Notes: generated by a model not told the origin, from the sequence alone. A stretch of 64,000 nt of DNA from Alkaliphilus metalliredigens QYMF (GCF_000016985.1 NC_009633.1:2337539-2401538); one strand, 5' to 3'. Shown: positions 37,676-47,973, counted from the stretch's first letter. Program-made: numbers and translations.

Positions 37676-37972
37676 ATGTTAACGGGAAAACAACGGAGTT
37701 ATCTTAGAAAACTAGCAAATGGAATTAGACCAGTTACGCAAATTGGTAAAGCAGGTATTACTGACAGTTTATTGGAACAGCTAGAATTAACCTTAGCGTC
37801 ACGGGAATTAATTAAAGTAAGTATTTTAGAGACAAGCTTATTAGACACAAAAGAAACGGCAAATGAAGTATCAACAAAATTAAGAGCAGAATTTGTACAA
37901 GCCATTGGAAATAAATTTGTCATTTACCGTAAGGCCTATGAAAATCCTCAAATTGAATTACCAAAAAGCTAG
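37676..37972 (+). CDS. yhbY: YhbY-type CRM RNA-binding protein
   Basis: 98 residues from ATG 37676 behind AGAGGAG; the upstream start at 37631 is rejected. LTGKQRSYLRKLANGIRP and the GKAGIT loop (GxxG of CRM domains) are clear. Associates with pre-50S particles. Follows obgE, which fits a ribosome-assembly unit. Confidence 0.93.
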   Translation: MLTGKQRSYLRKLANGIRPVTQIGKAGITDSLLEQLELTLASRELIKVSILETSLLDTKETANEVSTKLRAEFVQAIGNKFVIYRKAYENPQIELPKS

Positions 37973-37992
37973 TGCAATTGCACGGCTTTTTT
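37963..37992 (+). terminator. Terminator after yhbY
   Basis: AAAAAGC, GTGCAATTGCAC and GCTTTTTT form one stem that overlaps the yhbY stop. Confidence 0.8.
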
Positions 37993-38148
37993 CAAATAAT
38001 AGGAAAGTTCTGCTTTCCTATTATTTGAAAAAGAGGGGTTGTAGGGGATGAAATCCCCTGCCCGCACTGAGGAAGGTGCTCAGGCTGCAAAACAGCCGTC
38101 GAAGGAAACCTAGGGTTTCCTAGCGAAAGCGTCGAAGACGCTTTTTTC
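37986..38148 (+). ncRNA. Array of six stem-loops ending in a terminator-like hairpin (unidentified)
   Basis: A perfect 20-bp stem with a five-base loop (37988-38032) is followed by AGGGGAT/ATCCCCT, CTGAG/CTCAG, GGCTG/CAGCC, GGAAACC/GGTTTCC and finally GCGTC-GAA-GACGC with TTTTTT at 38142-38147. The stretch is GC-rich against AT-rich surroundings and has no credible ORF. It may be a structured RNA, a leader of nadD, or a dispersed palindromic repeat. I do not recognise an Rfam family. Confidence 0.5.
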
Positions 38149-38196
38149 AATAGACACAATATTATGGAGAATAGGGTGAAAGGTGGAAGGGATACT

Positions 38197-38868
38197 GTGG
38201 ATTCTGCTATAGGGAGTATTAAAGAAGAGGGTATCACTAAAGTAGGAATTATGGGTGGAAGCTTTGATCCGATTCATATTGCACATTTGATCGTTGCAGA
38301 ATCTGCATTAGAAGCCTTTGGTCTAGAAAAAATTATATTTATTCCAACGGGGAACCCTCCTCACAAGGATTCTAGTAAGATGAGTGATGCTAAAAATCGC
38401 TTAGAGATGACAAAACTTGCCACCCAGAGTAATAGTCGATTTAGGGTTTCAACAATTGAAGTATACCAGGGGAAGGTATCTTATACCATAGATACAATCG
38501 CAGCATTACAAAGTCATTGGGGTAAAGAGGTTTCCTGTTATTTTATTATTGGGATTGATGCCCTGATTGAAATTGAAAGCTGGAAGGCGTATGAAGAATT
38601 ACTGAAATCAATCACCATGGTTGTTGCCACTCGGGCGGGACATGTAGGGAATTTTATAGACACAACCATTGCCTCTCTTAAAGAAAACCATCATGCGAAC
38701 ATATTACCTATGACGATCCCAGATATTGAGGTTTCTTCAACCGAAATTAGAAAAAGGGTTAAGGAGAATCACTCGATTAAATATTTGGTTCCTGAATCAG
38801 TTGAAAACTATATTAAGAAAAACAAATTATATAGGGTAAGCGATCAAGGGGGGGATACCTGTGAGTGA
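38197..38868 (+). CDS. nadD: Nicotinate-nucleotide adenylyltransferase NadD
   Basis: Makes deamido-NAD from nicotinate mononucleotide and ATP. VGIMGGSFDPIHIAHL (GxFxPxHxxH) and SSTEIRKRV (SxTxxR) are the nucleotidyltransferase motifs. GTG 38197 has AAGGG five bases before and is preferred to ATG 38164, which lacks a ribosome site; the start is uncertain. 223 residues. Overlaps yqeK. Confidence 0.95.
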   Translation: MDSAIGSIKEEGITKVGIMGGSFDPIHIAHLIVAESALEAFGLEKIIFIPTGNPPHKDSSKMSDAKNRLEMTKLATQSNSRFRVSTIEVYQGKVSYTIDTIAALQSHWGKEVSCYFIIGIDALIEIESWKAYEELLKSITMVVATRAGHVGNFIDTTIASLKENHHANILPMTIPDIEVSSTEIRKRVKENHSIKYLVPESVENYIKKNKLYRVSDQGGDTCE

Positions 38869-39436
38869 AATTGTTAAAAGGATTGATGAAGAGCTGAAAA
38901 AGGTATTGACTTATGAAAGATATATTCACACACAGGGAGTCGTAGATGCTGCGTTGTATTTAGCCCGAAAATATAATGAAGATTCTCAAGAGGCTGAAAT
39001 AGCAGCTTTGATGCATGATTATGCTAAGGGCTTCAGCAAAATTGAAGCCCTTGGATTTATCCAAAAGCATAAAGTTGAAATAGATGAGGTACTATTAGAG
39101 GCACATCAATTGTTACATGGCAAGATAGCAGCTCATATCGCACGTAATGAGTTTCAAATTGATAACGAGAATATATTAAATGCCATTGAAAATCATACCA
39201 CTGGTCGACTGAACATGAGCAAATTAGAAAAAATAATTTACTTAGCTGATTTTATAGAAATAGGGAGAACATATGCTGGTGTTGATGATTTAAGGATCGT
39301 TGCTGAAGAAGATTTGGATAAGGCTGTGCTACAGGCACTAAACAATACAATGAAGTATGTATTGAGTATCGAAAAATTATTGCATCCCAATACCTTATTA
39401 GCCCGGAATCAACTGCTGATTGGTTTAACAAGGTAG
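38861..39436 (+). CDS. yqeK: HD-domain hydrolase YqeK
   Basis: 191 residues, GTG start with GGGGGGAT. HD motif ALMHDYAKG (about 49-57) with the earlier YIHTQGV and later HQLLHGKIAAHIA His residues, and ENHTTG. Members hydrolyse diadenosine tetraphosphate symmetrically. Pairs with nadD as in most Firmicutes. Confidence 0.93.
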   Translation: MSEIVKRIDEELKKVLTYERYIHTQGVVDAALYLARKYNEDSQEAEIAALMHDYAKGFSKIEALGFIQKHKVEIDEVLLEAHQLLHGKIAAHIARNEFQIDNENILNAIENHTTGRLNMSKLEKIIYLADFIEIGRTYAGVDDLRIVAEEDLDKAVLQALNNTMKYVLSIEKLLHPNTLLARNQLLIGLTR

Positions 39437-39481
39437 GAGAATTGGTTTGAGTTAGCAAAAATTTCGATAAAGAGGTGAAGT

Positions 39482-40645
39482 ATGTCTATCGAAAAAAAAG
39501 GAAATAAAAAGAAGCTATCATTATTTAGGGTAACTTTAATTGTCGTTGTTATTTTATTTATTGGGAATTTTATCAATACATACAGAGCAGACCAAGTAGG
39601 AGACCGGACACATGTTTTGGTTTTTGGTGTAGACGATCCTGATGGTAATAGTGGGGCGCGTACAAGAGCAGATACAATCATGGTATTAAGCCTAGACCCT
39701 AAAATGAATAATCCGCTACTTTTATCTATCCCTCGAGATACAAGAGTCAATATTCCAGGAAGAAAATCCATGGATAAGATTAATCATGCCCATGCCTATG
39801 GAGGACGGGAGCTTCTTGTGAGCACTGTTGAAGGATTGTTAGAAATTGAAATTGATTATTATCTACGACTTAATTATGAAGCTGTGAGAGAGGTTGTGGA
39901 TACCCTAGGGGGCATTGAGGTTGATGTTGCAGTGGATATGAAATATGAGGATCCCTATGATGATCCACCCTTGTCTATTAATATCCCTAAGGGAAATCAA
40001 GTACTTGATGGTATAAATGCAATGCATTTTTTGCGATTTAGAAGTGGTTATGCCAGTCAAGACTTAGGACGCATACAGGCGCAGCAACAGTTTGTTCAAG
40101 CCTTAATTAAAGAAGGATTGGCACCATGGAATCTAATTAAAACACCAAAACTACTAAGTGTATTCTTTCAACACGTGGATACGAACTTGACCATGGGAAA
40201 AATACTTACTATGGGTGTTAACTCGATCAATTTAGATACTGATAATATGACAAAAATCACTTTGCCTGGGACACCTAAGATGATTAACAGGGTCTCTTAT
40301 ATTGTGGTTGATGAAAATGAACTAAAGGAAATTAAAAAAGATTATTTACTCAATTCCGAATCTGTATCATCACAGATTGTGATAGAAGTATTGAATGGTT
40401 GTGGGGTATCCGGTACTGCAGGGAAATTTGCCGAGGTAATTCAGGGACATGGCTATGCAGTTGAGGGTATTGGAAACTATGACAATGGTAATGTTGAAAA
40501 CTCATTTATAGAATATAGCTCTCAAAGTAAAAAAGAGGTGAATGTTTTAGCTAAAAAACTAGGAATTTCTCAACTAATTGAAGTTGATGGGGAAACAAAC
40601 ACTGCCAATGTACGTGTTATTATTGGAAGCGACTTAGTCAATTAA
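39482..40645 (+). CDS. LytR-CpsA-Psr family protein with LytR C-terminal domain
   Basis: 387 residues. Signal-anchor helix (VTLIVVVILFIGNFINTY), LCP domain (RTRADTIMVLSLDP, LLSIPRDTRVNIPG, DKINHAHAYGG, DALNGMHF-like LRFRSGYASQDLGRI) and a LytR_C domain (IVIEVLNGCGVSGTAGKFAE, about 299-318). LCP enzymes attach anionic glycopolymers to peptidoglycan outside the cell. Confidence 0.93.
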   Translation: MSIEKKGNKKKLSLFRVTLIVVVILFIGNFINTYRADQVGDRTHVLVFGVDDPDGNSGARTRADTIMVLSLDPKMNNPLLLSIPRDTRVNIPGRKSMDKINHAHAYGGRELLVSTVEGLLEIEIDYYLRLNYEAVREVVDTLGGIEVDVAVDMKYEDPYDDPPLSINIPKGNQVLDGINAMHFLRFRSGYASQDLGRIQAQQQFVQALIKEGLAPWNLIKTPKLLSVFFQHVDTNLTMGKILTMGVNSINLDTDNMTKITLPGTPKMINRVSYIVVDENELKEIKKDYLLNSESVSSQIVIEVLNGCGVSGTAGKFAEVIQGHGYAVEGIGNYDNGNVENSFIEYSSQSKKEVNVLAKKLGISQLIEVDGETNTANVRVIIGSDLVN

Positions 40646-40671
40646 GAATTATGGGTATTAAAATGCAATTC

Positions 40672-40718
40672 AAGAGCCTTGTTTACCATTTATCATAATG
40701 GGAGACAAGGCTTTTATT
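40672..40718 (+). terminator. Terminator after the LCP gene
   Basis: AGCCTTGT and CCAT pair with ATGG and ACAAGGCT, then TTTATT. The rest of the gap to 40942 holds nothing I can name. Confidence 0.75.
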
Positions 40719-40942
40719 ATACTTGTATAAAGTAAAATTGAATGCAGAGGTGAGCTTAGAAATAATTTGAATACAAATCTGGGTTTCCTTTGCGTATATT
40801 TAAAATGAAGCTGAGAAAAAAGGACATAAGTTTAAAATAAAAAAATATATTATAAAAAGATCTATTTATAATTAAAAATCACAATTATGAGAGTGGATGA
40901 ATCATCTATGTGAAACGAGATGAAAAACCAGGGGGAGGCAAT

Positions 40943-41947
40943 ATGGGAAGCTGGAGTGTCTTTTTTCTTTTTTGTATGGGATTAATTATGATTATCAAGG
41001 GGGGGGACTGGTTCGTGGAATCCGCAGTGTGGGTTGCCAAGGTAACCGGGGTCCCCAATGTGTTAATAGGAGCTACAATTGTGAGTATTGCAACAACACT
41101 TCCAGAATTACTGGTATCAGTGATCGCAACACAACAACACTACTACGATGTGGCCATTGGCAATGTCATCGGATCTATGATTTGTAATGTTGGACTGATT
41201 CTAGGGTTAACGACGCTATTCTCTCCAATAAAATTAAATAGATCCGGGTTTGCCATCAGAGGTTTTTTTATGTTAGGGAGTACGGCCCTAATGCTGTTCT
41301 TTTTACGGGATAGAATGATTAGCCCTAGGGAGGGAACGTGGTTTATTGTATTATTCACTATTTATATTCTAATTAACTTACAAGAATTCAATAAAAATCA
41401 AAAAAGAGTACCTCATGTCCTGAATCAAGAACAGGATGTTCCTCAAGGTAGTGCAAGTAAGAAGATCATTATGTTTATTGTAGGAGCTGTGTTTATAGCC
41501 TTAGGGGCGAGACTACTGGTTAACAATGGTGTCATCATTGCAAATATATTAGGTGTACCAGAACAGGTGGTGAGTTTGACCTTGATCGCCTTAGGAACAT
41601 CGCTACCTGAGCTAACCACAGCCATCAGTTCTGTTGTAAAAGGACATCAAGGTATTTCTGTAGGAAACATTTTAGGAGCGAATATACTTGACATAGTGAT
41701 GGTACTTGGGTTATCCTCTAAAATAGGAAGCCAAGGAATTGTAATTAGTTATCAAAATGTAATGCTAGGAGCAACCATATACAATATTCCCCAGACGCTT
41801 TATTTAGATCTCCCAGTGACCCTACTGATGATGGGTGTATTGGTTTTCGGGGGACTCTTGACCGGGAAGATTAATCGTGTAATTGGTTTTTTGATTTTTA
41901 GTATTTATGGTATATATTTGATTGCATTGGCTAAATTATTTATGTAG
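40943..41947 (+). CDS. Calcium/sodium antiporter, CaCA family (YrbG-like)
   Basis: 334 residues from ATG 40943 behind GGGGGAGG. Two alpha repeats are visible: GATIVSIATTLPELLVS (about 43-59) with GNVIGSMICNVGLI, and LIALGTSLPELTTAIS (about 213-228) with GNILGANILDIVMV. These form the cation sites. About ten membrane helices. Exchanges Ca2+ against Na+ or H+ in the family. Confidence 0.93.
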   Translation: MGSWSVFFLFCMGLIMIIKGGDWFVESAVWVAKVTGVPNVLIGATIVSIATTLPELLVSVIATQQHYYDVAIGNVIGSMICNVGLILGLTTLFSPIKLNRSGFAIRGFFMLGSTALMLFFLRDRMISPREGTWFIVLFTIYILINLQEFNKNQKRVPHVLNQEQDVPQGSASKKIIMFIVGAVFIALGARLLVNNGVIIANILGVPEQVVSLTLIALGTSLPELTTAISSVVKGHQGISVGNILGANILDIVMVLGLSSKIGSQGIVISYQNVMLGATIYNIPQTLYLDLPVTLLMMGVLVFGGLLTGKINRVIGFLIFSIYGIYLIALAKLFM

Positions 41948-41968
41948 TCCTATAATAGGAGGCGTACG

Positions 41969-42337
41969 ATGGAGAAGGAAATATTTCAACAAGTAAAGAA
42001 TATCGTAAAAGCAATTGATGACAAGTTAGGAGAAGACATTGTTGTACTGAATTTAGGGCAGGTATCCCCCATATGTGATTATTTTGTTATCGCAACCGGT
42101 AAGTCAGATCGCCAGGTGAAGGCGATTGCCGATGAGGTCGAAAATCAATTAAAGGAAACAGGAGGTCTGCTAAGTCATAAAGAAGGACATAGACTAGGGA
42201 GATGGATTCTCTTAGATTATGGTGATATTGTGGTGCACATTTTCCATGAGGAAGATAGAGAATTTTATAGTATCGAGAGAATTTGGAAGGATGCATTGGT
42301 TGAAAATATTGACAAATTTATGGATAATGATATATAA
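41969..42337 (+). CDS. rsfS: Ribosomal silencing factor RsfS
   Basis: 122 residues. DIVVLNLGQVSPICDYFVIATG and DIVVHIFHEEDREFYSIERIW match RsfS/Iojap. Binds L14 and prevents subunit joining when nutrients are low. Commonly near nadD-yqeK, as here. Confidence 0.95.
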   Translation: MEKEIFQQVKNIVKAIDDKLGEDIVVLNLGQVSPICDYFVIATGKSDRQVKAIADEVENQLKETGGLLSHKEGHRLGRWILLDYGDIVVHIFHEEDREFYSIERIWKDALVENIDKFMDNDI

Positions 42338-42444
42338 TATAATTTAATCAATGGTAATAAGTAGATGAATGGGTTATGTGTAGTGTGATTAATGAAAAAC
42401 TGTATATATCAGAATAAAATGATAACATCATAGAAAGAACATAT

Positions 42445-42645
42445 GGTTATAAGGAGTAGTAGGTAAACTTACTTTTTTAGAGAGTCGATGGTTGGTGTAA
42501 ATCGATAAAGCAAGATGCTGAACTTGCCTTAAATAAGTACCATAAGGGTGGTTTCCTTTACAGACTACTATAAGTGGACTTTCAGTCAATTAGGGTGGTA
42601 CCGCGGGAATTTCCCGTCCCTAAAGACTTGAAAGTTTTTTTGTTG
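42445..42645 (+). promoter_or_regulatory. T-box riboswitch controlling leuS
   Basis: The T-box sequence AGGGTGGTACCGCGG lies at 42591-42605, followed by a GGGAATTTCCC stem, GTCCC and a T run near 42637. Stem I features AGAGAG and GGTTGGTG (42479-42498) precede a probable specifier CTT (Leu) in GAACTTGCC near 42526. Uncharged tRNA-Leu would stabilise the antiterminator and switch on leuS. Confidence 0.92.
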
Positions 42646-42677
42646 TAAATTTTTGTATTTTGAAGGAGGTAGCTAAA

Positions 42678-45152
42678 ATGGCAATATATGACTTTGGCAA
42701 TATTGAAAAGAAGTGGCAGGAAAGATGGCAAGAGAACAAGGCTTTTTCAATTATAGAGAGAGATCGTCCTAAATATTACGTGCTTGAAATGTTTCCTTAT
42801 CCATCTGGAAAAATTCATATGGGACATGTACGTAATTATTCAATTGGAGATGTTGTGGCTCGATTTAAGAGAATGAAAGGCTACAATGTGTTACACCCAA
42901 TGGGATGGGACTCTTTCGGACTTCCTGCTGAAAATGCTGCAATAAAGCATGGAATTCATCCGGATCATTGGACTAAAGAAAATGTAAAAGAGATGAAGGA
43001 GCAGCTAGATGCCCTAGGATTAAGTTATGATTGGGATCGAGAAGTGTCAACTTGTACGCCAGAGTATTATAAATGGACACAATGGCTCTTTTTACAGTTT
43101 TATCATAAAGGACTTGCCTACAAAAAAGAATCTCAAGTTAACTGGTGTCCATCCTGTGAAACGGTTTTAGCTAACGAGCAGGTAGTCAATGGGGGCTGTG
43201 ACCGATGTGATAGTTCTGTTGGTAAGAAAAACTTAAACCAATGGTACTTTAAGATTACGGATTACGCTGAAGCACTATTAGAGGATATCAAGCTTTTAGA
43301 TGGGTGGCCGGAGAAGGTTAAAACAATGCAACAAAATTGGATTGGTAAAAGCCACGGAGCTGAAATTGATTTTCCCATCGAAAACACTTCAAAAGAATTG
43401 AAAGTTTTTACCACTAGACCAGATACAATCTACGGGGCTACATATATGGTTCTGGCACCAGAACACCCCTATGTGATGGAACTAGTGAAGGAAACAGAAT
43501 ATGAAGAAGCGGTTGTGGCCTTTCGCAATAAACTACAGCATATGTCTGATATTGAAAGGACATCTACTGAAATAGAAAAAGAAGGAATCTTTATTGGTAA
43601 GTATTGTATCAATCCTGTATCTAATGAAAAAATACCGATTTATATTGCTAATTATGTATTAGCCGACTATGGTACAGGGGCCATTATGGCGGTACCTGCT
43701 CATGATCAAAGAGATCTAGACTTTGCAAGAAAGTATGATATAACCGTGACTCCGGTTATTCGACCAATAGATGAATCAGATGGTTTTGACATCGAAAAGG
43801 AAGCTTATACAGATAGTGGTATCATGATCAACTCAGAAAAATTCAATGGATTAGATAGTGAAAAAGCTTATGAGGACATTGCAAAACATATTGAAACCCT
43901 AAATGCAGGAAAAAGGACCATTAATTATCGGTTAAGAGATTGGTTGCTTTCAAGACAACGATACTGGGGAACACCAATTCCTATCATATACTGTGATGAT
44001 TGCGGTATTGTACCCGTAAGAGAAGAAGAACTGCCAGTCAAATTGCCTGTTGATGTGACATTCTCAGGAAAAGGATCATCACCACTTGAAACAAGTGAAG
44101 GTTTTTTAAACACAAACTGTCCAAGCTGTGGTAAAATGGCTAAAAGAGAGACTGACACAATGGATACCTTTGTTGATTCTTCTTGGTACTTCCTGAGATA
44201 TACTGACGCAAACAATGAACAACTTCCTTTTTCTAAAGAAGCTGCTAATTATTGGGTGCCAGTAGATCAATACATTGGTGGCGTAGAGCATGCCATTTTA
44301 CATCTACTTTATTCTAGATTTTTTACAAAGGTCATGAAGGATCTAGGTTTGACGGATCAACCTGAGCCATTTAAAAAGTTACTGACACAAGGGATGGTTT
44401 TAAAAGATGGGGCAAAGATGTCTAAATCAAAAGGCAATGTAGTCAGTCCTGAAGAAATCATTCAAAAGTATGGTGCAGATACAGCGAGACTATTTGTGTT
44501 GTTTGCAGCGCCACCAGAAAGAGATTTAGAATGGAGTGACCAAGGGGTTGAGGGTAGTTATCGTTTCTTGAACCGAGTATGGCGCTTAGCTGAGGAATTC
44601 ATAGACAATAATCTATTTATGTCAACTTCTTTGGGTGAGGCCCTAACTAAAAGGGACAAAGATTTGAAGTATACGATACATTACACCATTAAAAAAGTAA
44701 CCAGCGATGTTGAAGATAGATTTAACTTCAATACAGCCATTAGTGCGGTTATGGAGTTAATTAATGAATTATATAAATATAAAGAAACAGATCCTTCGAA
44801 ATTAAATGGCGATCTATTTCGAGAAGGAATTGAAACAAGTATCTTGTTGCTAGCGCCATTTGCACCTCATTTTACCGAGGAATTATGGGAGAAACTTGGG
44901 AAAGCTGAAAGTGTCCATATGACAAATTGGCCTGAGTACGACCATGAAGCCATCATAAAGGATGAAGTTGAAATCGTTATGCAAGTCAATGGTAAGGTAA
45001 AGGATCGAATGATGGTTCCTACCAATGTATCTAAGGAAGAGCTGGAAAGTTTAGCCATGAAAAATGAAAAGATAATACAGATTATAGAAGGGAAACAAAT
45101 CATTAAGATTATTGCTGTACCAAAGAAGTTAGTTAATATTGTTATAAAATAG
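42678..45152 (+). CDS. leuS: Leucyl-tRNA synthetase
   Basis: 824 residues, class I synthetase. ATG 42678 follows AAGGAGGT; the ORF start at 42660 contains the ribosome site. HIGH-type [15 protein letters not shown] (about 40-54), CP1 editing domain with [12 protein letters not shown], zinc cysteines ([14 protein letters not shown]), and KMSKS in [11 protein letters not shown] (about 580). Charges tRNA-Leu. Confidence 0.98.
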   Translation: MAIYDFGNIEKKWQERWQENKAFSIIERDRPKYYVLEMFPYPSGKIHMGHVRNYSIGDVVARFKRMKGYNVLHPMGWDSFGLPAENAAIKHGIHPDHWTKENVKEMKEQLDALGLSYDWDREVSTCTPEYYKWTQWLFLQFYHKGLAYKKESQVNWCPSCETVLANEQVVNGGCDRCDSSVGKKNLNQWYFKITDYAEALLEDIKLLDGWPEKVKTMQQNWIGKSHGAEIDFPIENTSKELKVFTTRPDTIYGATYMVLAPEHPYVMELVKETEYEEAVVAFRNKLQHMSDIERTSTEIEKEGIFIGKYCINPVSNEKIPIYIANYVLADYGTGAIMAVPAHDQRDLDFARKYDITVTPVIRPIDESDGFDIEKEAYTDSGIMINSEKFNGLDSEKAYEDIAKHIETLNAGKRTINYRLRDWLLSRQRYWGTPIPIIYCDDCGIVPVREEELPVKLPVDVTFSGKGSSPLETSEGFLNTNCPSCGKMAKRETDTMDTFVDSSWYFLRYTDANNEQLPFSKEAANYWVPVDQYIGGVEHAILHLLYSRFFTKVMKDLGLTDQPEPFKKLLTQGMVLKDGAKMSKSKGNVVSPEEIIQKYGADTARLFVLFAAPPERDLEWSDQGVEGSYRFLNRVWRLAEEFIDNNLFMSTSLGEALTKRDKDLKYTIHYTIKKVTSDVEDRFNFNTAISAVMELINELYKYKETDPSKLNGDLFREGIETSILLLAPFAPHFTEELWEKLGKAESVHMTNWPEYDHEAIIKDEVEIVMQVNGKVKDRMMVPTNVSKEELESLAMKNEKIIQIIEGKQIIKIIAVPKKLVNIVIK

Positions 45153-45162
45153 GGGGGGCAAT

Positions 45163-45810
45163 ATGGAAAAGAAGTTACATCCAATACTACAGGGAATGAT
45201 TCCTTTAGTTGAAGGAATTGCAAAAACATTGGGGAAAAATTGCGAAGTCGTGCTTCATGAAATTAAGGATAATGAAAAATCCATCGTAGCCATCACGAAT
45301 GGACATGTTACAGGTAGATCAGTTGGAAGTCCTATGCTAGATGTGGGAATACAGGCAATTAGGAAAGGGAACGATGCTGATAATATATTAAACTATCGAA
45401 ATAAAAGTTCAGATGGCAAAACGTTGAAGTCCTCAACGATGTTTTGTAAAAATGAAAAGGGCATCATTATTGGTTGTTTATGTATCAACATTGATATTTC
45501 AGAATTTATGATTGCACAACGTGTACTTGAAGAGTTAACATTTACAGATATAAAAGGGGAACCAAATCTAGGTGATACCACAACCAATAATGTGAATGAT
45601 GTGTTGACTGCTATTGTCTCAGAGACATTAGAGTTATCAGGAAAACCTGTTGCATATATGAACAAAGAAGAAAAGGTAAATATTGTAAAAAAGCTAGATG
45701 ATCAAGGTGCTTTCTTAATAAAAGGAGCAATTGACTATGTAGCAAAAATACTATGTGTCTCCCGTTATACGATTTATAATTATCTCGATGAAATCAGAGT
45801 TAACGGATAA
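45163..45810 (+). CDS. YheO-type PAS/HTH transcriptional regulator
   Basis: 215 residues. N-terminal YheO-like PAS region (HPILQGMIPLVEGIAKTLG, CEVVLHEI, about 5-35; GCLCINIDIS) and a C-terminal HTH (VAKILCVSRYTIYNYLDEI, about 193-211). Such regulators sit beside ridA and amino-acid catabolic genes and may sense an amino-acid-derived ligand. Lies 21 bases before ridA. Confidence 0.85.
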   Translation: MEKKLHPILQGMIPLVEGIAKTLGKNCEVVLHEIKDNEKSIVAITNGHVTGRSVGSPMLDVGIQAIRKGNDADNILNYRNKSSDGKTLKSSTMFCKNEKGIIIGCLCINIDISEFMIAQRVLEELTFTDIKGEPNLGDTTTNNVNDVLTAIVSETLELSGKPVAYMNKEEKVNIVKKLDDQGAFLIKGAIDYVAKILCVSRYTIYNYLDEIRVNG

Positions 45811-45831
45811 GCGAGTAAAGGAGGAAATAAA

Positions 45832-46212
45832 ATGTCAAAGGTAATCAATACAAAAAAGGCACCAGCAGCTATTGGCCCTTATTCACAGGCGGTGCAAGCT
45901 GGTAATATGTTATTTGTTTCTGGTCAAATTCCATTTGTTCCTGAGACAATGGAATTAATTTCTGAAGATGTACAAGAGCAAACCAAACAAGCACTGGAAA
46001 ATTTAAAAGCAATTTTAGAAGAAGCAGGGCTAGGCTTTAAGGATGTTGTGAAAACAACAGTTTACATTAAAGATATGAATGAATTTGGAAAAATCAATGA
46101 GATTTATGGAGAATACTTTAAGGAAAATAAGCCTGCAAGAGCTTGTGTCGAAGTGGCAAGATTACCCAAGGATGTTAAAGTAGAAATTGATGCAATTGCT
46201 GTAGTAGAATAA
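45832..46212 (+). CDS. ridA: 2-iminobutanoate/2-iminopropanoate deaminase RidA
   Basis: 126 residues, ATG with [49 protein letters not shown] hold the conserved Arg/Glu active site. Hydrolyses reactive enamines such as 2-aminoacrylate, the product released by the serine dehydratase encoded just downstream. Confidence 0.95.
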   Translation: MSKVINTKKAPAAIGPYSQAVQAGNMLFVSGQIPFVPETMELISEDVQEQTKQALENLKAILEEAGLGFKDVVKTTVYIKDMNEFGKINEIYGEYFKENKPARACVEVARLPKDVKVEIDAIAVVE

Positions 46213-46219
46213 GAAGACA

Positions 46220-46250
46220 AAAGTGGCCATGAAAATCGGCCACTTCTGTT
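46220..46250 (+). terminator. Stem-loop after ridA
   Basis: AAGTGGCC ATGAAAATC GGCCACTT followed by CTGTT; a weak T run suggests partial termination before sdaAB. Confidence 0.65.
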
Positions 46251-46362
46251 ATGTAAAGAAGAATTATATCTATGGATAAAAATACAATAAGAAGTTAAAA
46301 TAAGAAGATTAGATATGACTGATCCAATTGAATGGGATCAAGAAGGATGGGAGGAGATGTGT

Positions 46363-47031
46363 ATGAAAAACTATAGTATGTTTGATGTGATAGGACCTAA
46401 TATGATAGGACCTTCGAGCTCTCACACTGCGGGGGCTTGTCGATTGGGAAAGGTTGCTTATAAAATTGCTGAGGGAGACATCAAAAAAGTCACATTTCTA
46501 TTGCATGGTTCCTTTGGAAAGACATACAAAGGACATGGAACGGATAAAGCACTGGTGGCAGGAATATTAGGATTTGACCCCGATGATGAACAGATCAAAT
46601 ACTCCTTTCAGATGGCAAAAGAGAAGGAGATCCTGTTTTCCTTTGTAGAGGAGGACCTAGGTGAAGTTCATCCTAATACGGCTAAGATTATGATTGAGAA
46701 GGCCGATGGCAAGGAATTATCCATATTAGGTTCTTCAATTGGCGGAGGAAGCATTATCATTACTGAGATCAACGATCTGAAATTAGAGTTTACTGGAGAA
46801 TATCCAACTATAATTGTTTCTCATAAAGACAGACCAGGATTAATTGCCAAAACCACAGCGATTTTATGTGAGTATGGCATTAACATTGCATTTATGAGGG
46901 TCTACCGATATCATAAAGGACAAAATGCATTTATGATTATAGAAACAGATAATGAGATTGTACCTGAGGTAGTAGGTGATATTAAAAAGGTAGCTGAAAT
47001 AGATAACGCCTATCTGATCAGTATTAAATAG
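46363..47031 (+). CDS. sdaAB: L-serine ammonia-lyase, beta subunit
   Basis: 222 residues from ATG 46363 with GGGAGGAG at 46349-46356; the earlier start at 46315 lacks a site. FDVIGPNMIGPSSSHTAGA is the catalytic-loop signature, and the C-terminal half is an ACT domain (IIVSHKDRPGLIAKTTAIL). With SdaAA it forms the Fe-S serine dehydratase making pyruvate and ammonia. Confidence 0.95.
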   Translation: MKNYSMFDVIGPNMIGPSSSHTAGACRLGKVAYKIAEGDIKKVTFLLHGSFGKTYKGHGTDKALVAGILGFDPDDEQIKYSFQMAKEKEILFSFVEEDLGEVHPNTAKIMIEKADGKELSILGSSIGGGSIIITEINDLKLEFTGEYPTIIVSHKDRPGLIAKTTAILCEYGINIAFMRVYRYHKGQNAFMIIETDNEIVPEVVGDIKKVAEIDNAYLISIK

Positions 47032-47053
47032 TTGAAGGGAGAAGAGATAGCAG

Positions 47054-47929
47054 ATGAGTTTTACAAATGGGATCGAACTATTAGAAATATGCGAGAAAAG
47101 TAATAAAAAAATATATGAAGTGATGATCGAGAAGGAAATAGAAGATACCGGTTTAAGTGAAATTGAAATAAGGGAAAAGATGACAGAAAGTTTGACGATT
47201 ATGAAGGAAGCATCACTAAAAGGATTGACCGAGGACATTAAATCTGTCAGTGGTTTAATTGGAGGAGATGCCAAGAAGGTAAAGGAAAGAAATGAAAAGG
47301 AAAGATCTGTATGCGGGCCATTGATGAGTAAAGCCATTAGTAGTGCCATGGCTATACTAGAGGTGAATGCTGCAATGGGCAAAATTGTTGCGGCTCCCAC
47401 AGCAGGCTCCTGTGGTATCGTTCCAGGAACACTGTTAACAATAGGTGAAGAGTTTAACTTAAGTGAAGTGGACTTGATCAATGGGTTGATTACAGCCAGT
47501 GCTGTTGGATTCATTATCTCAAGAAATGCCACAGTAGCAGGAGCTGAAGGAGGATGTCAGGCTGAAACCGGTTCAGCAGCGGCTATGGCATCAGCAGCCA
47601 TCGTAGAGTTAATGGGAGGAACGCCAAAGCAGGCCTTGGATGCTTCTGCCGTGTGCATTAAAAACATTCTTGGATTGGTATGCGATCCAATCGCAGGATT
47701 GGTAGAAGCGCCATGTGAAAAAAGAAATGCGATTGGAGCAGCAAATGCATTGATTTCTGCTGAGATGGCATTATCTGGTGTAGGTAGTTTAATTCCCTTT
47801 GATGAGGTTGTAGAGGCTATGTATCGAGTGGGCAGGTGTTTACCCTTTGAGCTTAGAGAAAGTGCCTTAGGAGGCTTAGCGGATACGCCTACAGGTAAAA
47901 GAATTAAGAAGGAAATACTAGGTGAATAA
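47054..47929 (+). CDS. sdaAA: L-serine ammonia-lyase, Fe-S alpha subunit
   Basis: 291 residues. APTAGSCGIVPGTLL, EGGCQAETGSAAAMA and LVCDPIAGLVEAPCEKRNA contain the Cys ligands of the [4Fe-4S] cluster that polarises serine. Oxygen-sensitive, in line with an anaerobe. Starts 22 bases after sdaAB. Confidence 0.96.
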   Translation: MSFTNGIELLEICEKSNKKIYEVMIEKEIEDTGLSEIEIREKMTESLTIMKEASLKGLTEDIKSVSGLIGGDAKKVKERNEKERSVCGPLMSKAISSAMAILEVNAAMGKIVAAPTAGSCGIVPGTLLTIGEEFNLSEVDLINGLITASAVGFIISRNATVAGAEGGCQAETGSAAAMASAAIVELMGGTPKQALDASAVCIKNILGLVCDPIAGLVEAPCEKRNAIGAANALISAEMALSGVGSLIPFDEVVEAMYRVGRCLPFELRESALGGLADTPTGKRIKKEILGE

Positions 47930-47940
47930 CTTAGAATGAA

Positions 47941-47972
47941 AAAACGCCCATTGATTTTTAATGGGCGTTTTG
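47941..47972. terminator. Bidirectional terminator between sdaAA and dacF
   Basis: AAAACGCCCATT GATTTTT AATGGGCGTTTT has A and T tails on both sides and serves convergent genes. Confidence 0.9.
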
Positions 47973-47973
47973 A

